Shown here one piece after another: positions 60,037 to 64,000 of a stretch of DNA of 64,000 nucleotides. Positions within the stretch are counted from its first letter, which is position 1; every line of letters begins with the position of its first letter. Source of the stretch: Paenibacillus pabuli NBRC 13638 (lineage in GTDB: Bacteria; Bacillota; Bacilli; Paenibacillales; Paenibacillaceae); assembly GCF_001514495.1 (NCBI RefSeq), contig NZ_BCNM01000019.1, positions 94,074-158,073 of the forward strand, in the 5' to 3' direction. The notes under the pieces are model-generated. The model saw only the letters and a program-made list of their open reading frames with translations. It made no database searches and was not told the DNA's origin. A program made the position numbers and the translations under genes.

Positions 60037-60062
60037 TACGTACAATGCAACATTTCGTTTCA
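60037..60062 (-). promoter_or_regulatory. Sigma-W-type promoter upstream of nfeD-floA
   Basis: On the minus strand TGAAAC (60057-60062) and CGTA (60037-60040) are separated by exactly 16 bp, the consensus of the sigma-W envelope-stress factor. The start codon is about 55 bp downstream. The orthologous B. subtilis operon yqeZ-yqfAB is a known sigma-W target. The rest of the 59985-60256 gap is AT-rich and shows no gene. Confidence 0.85.
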
Positions 60063-60256
60063 AAATCTTAAAATTATATTTGAAACCTAGAGCAATTGCA
60101 ACAAATAAAATCCATATTCATGTGTATTAACCAGTTAAAAGCAATATTTGTGAACGTACATAGAATAATCCAGCAAGTTATCCTGCATCAGATAGCTGAA
60201 CAATCAGCGATCCCCTTCGATTAAACCTGTCTAGAATAGAAAGAAAAACATAAACG

Positions 60257-60289
60257 GAAAAAACACCCCCTGACAAGTCAGGAGGTGTT
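60257..60289 (-). terminator. Terminator after yqeY
   Basis: AACACC-C-CCTGAC and GTCAGG-A-GGTGTT form the stem with a 2-nt central gap; seven T follow on the minus strand. Confidence 0.92.
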
Positions 60290-60301
60290 CATTGATTTGC
60301 T

Positions 60302-60745
60302 TTATTGCAGAAATTGTTGAACTGCTTGATTTACCAGTTTGCCGTCCGCTTTGCCTTTGACTTTCGGCATAAGGGCAGACATGACTTTCCCCATCTCGGC
60401 TTTCGAAGAAGCACCGGTTTCCTGGATGGTCTGCTGTACAATAACTTTAATTTCTTCTTCGGTAAGCTGTGCGGGAAGGTACTGACTGAGTATTTCAATT
60501 TCCGCTTTTGCATTTGCCGCGAGGTCTTCACGGCCCGCTTTGTCAAATTCTTGGAGGGCATCTTTGCGCTGTTTGATTTCACGACTCAGAATATCAAGCA
60601 CTTCGTTATCATCCAAATCTCTTTTCAAATCTATTTCAAGATTCTTGATCGTCGAACGAATCAACCGAATGTTGGAGAGCTTGAACTTGTCCTTACTCTT
60701 CATCGCTTGCTTCATATCTTCGTTCAATCGTTCGCTAAGATTCAT
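60302..60745 (-). CDS. yqeY: GatB/YqeY domain protein
   Basis: This 147-residue helical protein carries the YqeY domain also found at the C-terminus of GatB, which binds tRNA. Visible motifs are LIRSTIKNLEIDLKRDLDDNEVLDILSREIKQRKDALQEF and the C-terminal GKVMSALMPKVKGKADGKLVNQAVQQFL. It should be cytosolic; function is not settled. The ATG at 60745 has AGGAGG. It follows rpsU by 15 bp, a conserved arrangement in Bacillota. Confidence 0.94.
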   Translation of the reverse strand: MNLSERLNEDMKQAMKSKDKFKLSNIRLIRSTIKNLEIDLKRDLDDNEVLDILSREIKQRKDALQEFDKAGREDLAANAKAEIEILSQYLPAQLTEEEIKVIVQQTIQETGASSKAEMGKVMSALMPKVKGKADGKLVNQAVQQFLQ

Positions 60746-60760
60746 GTAGTTAAAATCCTC

Positions 60761-60934
60761 CTAAAACTTTCTCTTACGAGCAGCCTCGGACTTTTTCTTG
60801 CGCTTTACGCTTGGCTTCTCATAATGCTTACGTTTCTTCACCTCAGCCAATACGCCATCTTTTGCGATGGAACGTTTAAACCGACGAAGTGCAGCATCAA
60901 TAGTCTCGTTTTTGCGAACTTTAGTTTCAGACAC
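60761..60934 (-). CDS. rpsU: 30S ribosomal protein S21
   Basis: This 57-residue ribosomal protein begins MSETKVRKNETIDAALRRFK and ends in KRKKKSEAARKRKF, as all S21 proteins do. The start is GTG at 60934, seven bases after GGAGGGAGGG; an ATG further upstream in the same frame (60988) would add 18 residues that no S21 has. The gene is preceded by a strong promoter and followed by yqeY. Confidence 0.96.
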   Translation of the reverse strand: MSETKVRKNETIDAALRRFKRSIAKDGVLAEVKKRKHYEKPSVKRKKKSEAARKRKF

Positions 60935-60993
60935 CAGTTTTCCCTCCCTCCGACCAGACCGTCCAAGAGCAATAACACGGTTCATCACCTTTC

Positions 60994-61023
60994 ATTATAG
61001 GCGAAAGGTAATAAAGGTGTCAA
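60994..61023 (-). promoter_or_regulatory. Strong sigma-A promoter of rpsU-yqeY
   Basis: TTGACA (61018-61023) and TATAAT (60994-60999) on the minus strand are both perfect consensus hexamers, spaced 18 bp. Confidence 0.92.
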
Positions 61024-61109
61024 CCTTAACGTAATGATCATTTATTTTATGTGAACTTTAGCCCCATATTCTAGCATATGGATAAATCCTAATTACAGTA
61101 ACAAAACTT

Positions 61110-61469
61110 TTATTTGTGTGAATCAGACAAGCTCGTTAATACGCCGAGTCGCGTACCGCCAAGCAAATGATAATGCAAATGATGAACGGTTTGTTCCCCG
61201 TCCTTGCCGCAGTTATTAATCAGCCGGTAACCTGTCTCTTCCACACCCAGACGCTTAGCTGCTTCCTTCGCAGCCAAATGGATCTCACCGATTAACGGCA
61301 GGTCTTCCGCAGTTACTTCATTCATGGAATCAATATGTTTCTTTGGAATAACGAGTACATGGGTGGGTGCAGCGGGCTGGATGTCATGAAAGACAATGAC
61401 ATGGTCATTCTCCAGTACCTTATTGGAGGGAATGCTGCCCTCCACAATTTTGCAAAACAAGCAATCCAT
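61110..61469 (-). CDS. hit: HIT family hydrolase (Hint type)
   Basis: This 119-residue protein has the histidine triad HxHxHxx as His97-Leu-His99-Tyr-His101, and two N-terminal cysteines (Cys3, Cys6) as zinc ligands. HIDSMNEVTAEDLPLIGEI near 45-63 is the usual family block. HIT proteins hydrolyse nucleotide phosphoramidates such as AMP-linked lysine. The ATG at 61469 has GGAGGG upstream. Confidence 0.93.
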   Translation of the reverse strand: MDCLFCKIVEGSIPSNKVLENDHVIVFHDIQPAAPTHVLVIPKKHIDSMNEVTAEDLPLIGEIHLAAKEAAKRLGVEETGYRLINNCGKDGEQTVHHLHYHLLGGTRLGVLTSLSDSHK

Positions 61470-61583
61470 TGTTCATACCCTCCTTTGATTAAAATTATGT
61501 ATACACTACTATCATACCGGAACTGAAAAGTGACGTCCAATCTAACCTGCTCCGTTATCTCCATAAAATCGCAATTATAAACA

Positions 61584-61638
61584 GAAAAACCTTTTACATC
61601 TTAGTGAACTGCTGAGCATACACCAAGATGTAAAAGGT
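61584..61638 (-). terminator. Terminator after the Sm-like Gly/Tyr-rich gene
   Basis: ACCTTTTACATCTT and AAGATGTAAAAGGT form a perfect 14-bp stem with a 22-nt loop; five T follow on the minus strand. Confidence 0.88.
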
Positions 61639-61679
61639 AATATGTGCATCAATACGCATTACTTCATCACACAGCCCTA

Positions 61680-62030
61680 TTAATAATAAGGCAATAAGGT
61701 TAAGGCAGTAAGCCCAATCAGAGGAAGTACCAGCCTGTTGAAACGTCTGCGACCGTAGCCGTAATATGGATATGGGTAGCCATAGCCATATCCATAGCCA
61801 TACCCTGGAAAAAAGCCGCGTGCATGAGCGGGATAAGGAGCTGGCATCATATTGGGGCCCCCATTTCCGTGATTAACCATAGCGTCATGACCCACGGGAA
61901 CGGCCAGGTAAATCATGTCATCATCCACATTCTCCATAATGCCATCATAATGGGCACCATCATGCATTTGTACACACACGTAGCGATGCATGTGTTCCTT
62001 ACACAGTTTCTTCGCTTCCACCTTTTCCAC
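61680..62030 (-). CDS. Sm-like small protein with Gly/Tyr-rich tail, possibly spore coat associated
   Basis: This 116-residue protein has an N-terminal part (about 10-47) that looks like an Sm/LSm-type strand pattern (HRYVCVQMHDGAHYDGIMENVDDDMIYLAVP). Next is a Met/Pro/His linker, then a Tyr/Gly repeat (GYGYGYGYGYPYPYYGYGRRRF) and a hydrophobic end (LVLPLIGLTALTLLPYY). The Gly/Tyr repeat resembles spore coat and crust proteins. The start is GTG at 62030, with GGGAGGCG upstream. I do not recognise a named family; the structured RNA candidate lies 170 bp upstream on the same strand. Confidence 0.75.
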   Translation of the reverse strand: MEKVEAKKLCKEHMHRYVCVQMHDGAHYDGIMENVDDDMIYLAVPVGHDAMVNHGNGGPNMMPAPYPAHARGFFPGYGYGYGYGYPYPYYGYGRRRFNRLVLPLIGLTALTLLPYY

Positions 62031-62199
62031 GTTCTATCGCCTCCCTGAACTGTTCTGCTCTTCATCACCTTTTCATGGTATTCAGGATCTGGGCGAAATG
62101 ACACTATATGAATGACAAGAGTTTCAGGAGTACGACTGTTTCTAGAAAAGTTTATAAAAAATGAATCACCTGTGAAGTAGGGGCAAGTGCTGAAAACAT

Positions 62200-62295
62200 A
62201 AAAAAGAAGCACCCCGTAGCAGCTCCCGTATTGGGGCCTGCTGTTGCGGACGTCTATCCAGGAGCTTTCCCGGTCAGACGTCCGCCGGGGTACTT
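62200..62295 (-). ncRNA. Candidate structured RNA: three-way junction ending in a U-run
   Basis: On the minus strand AAGTACCCCG (62286-62295) pairs with CGGGGTGCTT (62207-62216) in a 10-bp closing helix. Inside lie two arms: GCGGACGTCT/AGACGTCCGC (10 bp) topped by CCGGG/CCTGG, and AGCAG/CTGCT topped by CCC/GGG. Immediately after comes CTTTTTT, so the closing helix doubles as a terminator stem. An extended -10 (TGTTATACT) lies about 35 nt upstream. I could not match it to a known RNA class. The flanking parts of the 62031-62508 gap show no gene. Confidence 0.65.
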
Positions 62296-62508
62296 TACAT
62301 AAAGTTTGTCGGCTTAACTGTAGTATAACAACAGAATGAACCTGTATCTGTGATCTAACTCACTTAACGAATCTAACGGAACATATAAATGAATTCAAGC
62401 CCATCATCGTCAATCAATCTGTGGAGACCTCCATCAGATGCACGTTGCAGGACTGGTTAAAATCGGGATCTCTCGATCAACTCATTGAATCGGTGGAACG
62501 CTTCCGTT

Positions 62509-64000
62509 CTATAAGGTTTCCAGTACAACACGGGAACCGGCTCCGGCTTCACCTGCTGGAATAACCACCAGTTTACGCGGCAAACGTGCTCTCAGCTCCG
62601 GAACATGACTGATGATGCCGACAGCAAGACGGTCATCATGCAATTTTTCCAGCGATGTAATGACCGTATCCAGCAGTTCAGGGTCCAGTGTGCCGAACCC
62701 CTCGTCCAGGAAGAAGAATTGCAGCGGATACTGGCCGCGCAGCTGAATTTGGGCAGATAGTGCCAATGCCAGGGACAATGAGGTCAGGAAGGTCTCTCCA
62801 CCGGACAAGGTGGACACCGGTCGTTTAACCCCACCATTTGCATCATCACAGATGACAAAGCCTCCACCCGAATCCACCTCAAGAGAATAGCGTTGTTTGG
62901 TCAGGAAGCGCAGACGCTGTGAGGCTGCCTGACTCACCTGCATCAGTTGTTCTTCTGCAATGTATTCAACAAATGCATTCCCTCTGAATGCCGCTTGTAA
63001 TTTGCTAAGCATTTCACCTTGACGGCTTACCTCCACCCGCTTGTTCTCCAGCTCGGTCCAGCGTACATGTCGCTGCTGAACATCCTCCAGATCACGTTCT
63101 GCACGCGCCTTCGCTCGGAGGGCCGCCTCATCCTCTGTACGGGATCGTTGCAGTCGTTCGGTGCAAGCTAACCACTGTTCCTCGGATACGACTGCTCCGC
63201 CCAGTTTTTGTTCCAGTTCACGAAGTTGGGATGCAAGCTCACGATCACGTTCCCGATGCTGTTGAATTTCTGCTGCCAGTCGCTCGGCTTCCTGGGCAGG
63301 AATCGATGCTTCCACCACCTCATGCTCCGTAGCAAACGGGGATTGTTCCAGCAATTGCTTCCAGCGTTCCTGTGCCTGCTGCGAATGCTCTGCTGCCGAA
63401 GCTGCTGCCTGTTGGGCCATGACGTCCCTTTTGGCTGATTCCTGTTTCAACGCATCGGCTTCCTTGAAGCGCTGCGCCGAATCAGCGGCAGCTCTTCGCA
63501 ATTCATTCAGTCGAATCTGGGCAGCAGCAATCAAATCCTCAACCCGCTGCTCACCAACCCATTGGCGGAGACGTTCTTCCTTCTCGGCAAGCAGTTTGTT
63601 GTTGCCTTGCCATTCCGTCTGCCACTGAATCAGCTGTTTGTCCAATTCAACCAGCTGATGCTGGAGAGATTGGACCAGCAGCTCCTTTTCTTCAAGGAAC
63701 GTTACACTTTTGTTCAATCGTTCCTTGATGTCTTCTGCGCGCGCGTCGCGCTCCTGCATCGCCTGGTGGAGGGCCATAGCCTCCTCCTGAGCGATGCCTG
63801 GCAGTTCCGCGGCCCAGCGGCCGTGCAATGCGGCTGCGGCGGTTTCACTCTCGGCCAGCCTGCGCTCGGCCTGTGCGAGCCCGGCTTGGCCGGCCTCCTG
63901 CGCGGCAGCCGCTTCCATGCGGCGCTGCTGCGCGCCTACAGCCGCCTGCTGCAACGCGGCGGCTTCCGCTTGCAGCGGCGCTGCGGCAGCGCCCAGCGCC
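62509..64000 (-). CDS. sbcC: Exonuclease SbcC, C-terminal part (cut by window edge)
   Basis: The frame is open to the window edge, giving the last 496 residues. A long Gln/Ala/Glu-rich coiled coil fills the first 300 residues, as in the second arm of SbcC. The C-terminal ATPase lobe then shows signature STLSGGETFLTSLSLALALS and Walker B FFFLDEGFGTLD, followed by the D-loop and IISHVPELRARLP. With SbcD it forms the Rad50/Mre11-type nuclease that opens DNA hairpins and ends. The N-terminal lobe, the hook and sbcD lie outside the window. GC content rises in the coiled-coil part near 63.8-64 kb. Confidence 0.95.
   Translation of the reverse strand, partial: ALGAAAAPLQAEAAALQQAAVGAQQRRMEAAAAQEAGQAGLAQAERRLAESETAAAALHGRWAAELPGIAQEEAMALHQAMQERDARAEDIKERLNKSVTFLEEKELLVQSLQHQLVELDKQLIQWQTEWQGNNKLLAEKEERLRQWVGEQRVEDLIAAAQIRLNELRRAAADSAQRFKEADALKQESAKRDVMAQQAAASAAEHSQQAQERWKQLLEQSPFATEHEVVEASIPAQEAERLAAEIQQHRERDRELASQLRELEQKLGGAVVSEEQWLACTERLQRSRTEDEAALRAKARAERDLEDVQQRHVRWTELENKRVEVSRQGEMLSKLQAAFRGNAFVEYIAEEQLMQVSQAASQRLRFLTKQRYSLEVDSGGGFVICDDANGGVKRPVSTLSGGETFLTSLSLALALSAQIQLRGQYPLQFFFLDEGFGTLDPELLDTVITSLEKLHDDRLAVGIISHVPELRARLPRKLVVIPAGEAGAGSRVVLETL

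Noticed and set aside
62200..62295. Identity of the structured RNA as SRP RNA or 6S RNA
   Set aside because: The conserved SRP apical loop (GGAAGCAG-type) is missing, and a 6S RNA would be a long hairpin with a central bubble, not a three-way junction.
1..64000. CRISPR arrays, tRNA or rRNA genes, insertion sequences, prophage or attachment sites
   Set aside because: I looked for spaced direct repeats, tRNA TPsiC-like GGTTCGAATCC arms, transposase or integrase motifs and phage structural genes and found none.

Overview
The window looks like a chromosomal segment of a spore-forming Bacillota, most likely Paenibacillus. The evidence is the gene content and order: mraZ-rsmH-ftsL-pbp-spoVD next to bshC and panE, ylaJ/phoH2/ylaH/typA, yqxD-dnaG-rpoD-trmK-yqfO, glyQS-recO-yqzL-era-cdd-dgkA-ybeY-pgpH-phoH-yqfD-yqfC, floA-nfeD and yqeY-rpsU. 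Many sporulation-type genes are present, along with a class-B RNase P RNA and strong AGGAGG-type ribosome binding sites. Most genes lie on the minus strand. I saw no prophage, insertion sequence, CRISPR array, tRNA or rRNA.

Layout. 1-4.6 kb: start of the division/cell-wall cluster, driven by mraZ with a 10-bp-periodic MraZ operator. 4.8-7.8 kb: ahcY and bshC. 7.9-13.5 kb: an oligopeptide ABC transporter operon (oppA, oppB, oppC and one fused double-ATPase gene). 13.6-15.8 kb: DUF3397, panE and an RsfA-like regulator. 16-23.3 kb: a DUF2626 protein, a secreted coiled-coil protein, an orphan solute-binding-like protein, phoH2, a YlaJ-type lipoprotein, a PNPOx-like protein, an LCP ligase and ylaH. 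23.8-28 kb: typA, a small membrane protein and two divergent TerC-family genes. 28-31.5 kb: thiI, nifS-type desulfurase and a lytic transglycosylase. 31.7-38.5 kb: small proteins, a subtilase, a CotD-like coat protein, and a divergent MocR regulator/aminotransferase pair with four ATAACAG boxes. 38.8-44.8 kb: rnpB, yqfO, trmK, rpoD, dnaG, yaiI. 45-49.3 kb: glyQS under a glycine T-box, then recO and yqzL. 49.4-56.7 kb: era to yqfC. 56.8-60 kb: the floA/nfeD operon under a textbook sigma-W promoter. 60.3-64 kb: yqeY, rpsU, hit, an Sm-like Gly/Tyr-rich protein, a structured RNA candidate and the 3' part of sbcC.

Most of the window is housekeeping: cell division and wall synthesis, primary sigma factor and primase, tRNA charging and modification, rRNA maturation, and bacillithiol synthesis. 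The least explained items are non-coding. The first is a roughly 150-bp repeat present twice (23479-23628 and 50836-50983), with a compound hairpin that shows a compensatory base change and short terminal inverted repeats. The second is a 96-nt three-way-junction RNA candidate ending in a U-run (62200-62295). The third is a nest of perfect palindromes in the phoH2/ylaJ divergent region (20439-20508). All functional statements come from sequence reading alone; no database search was run.
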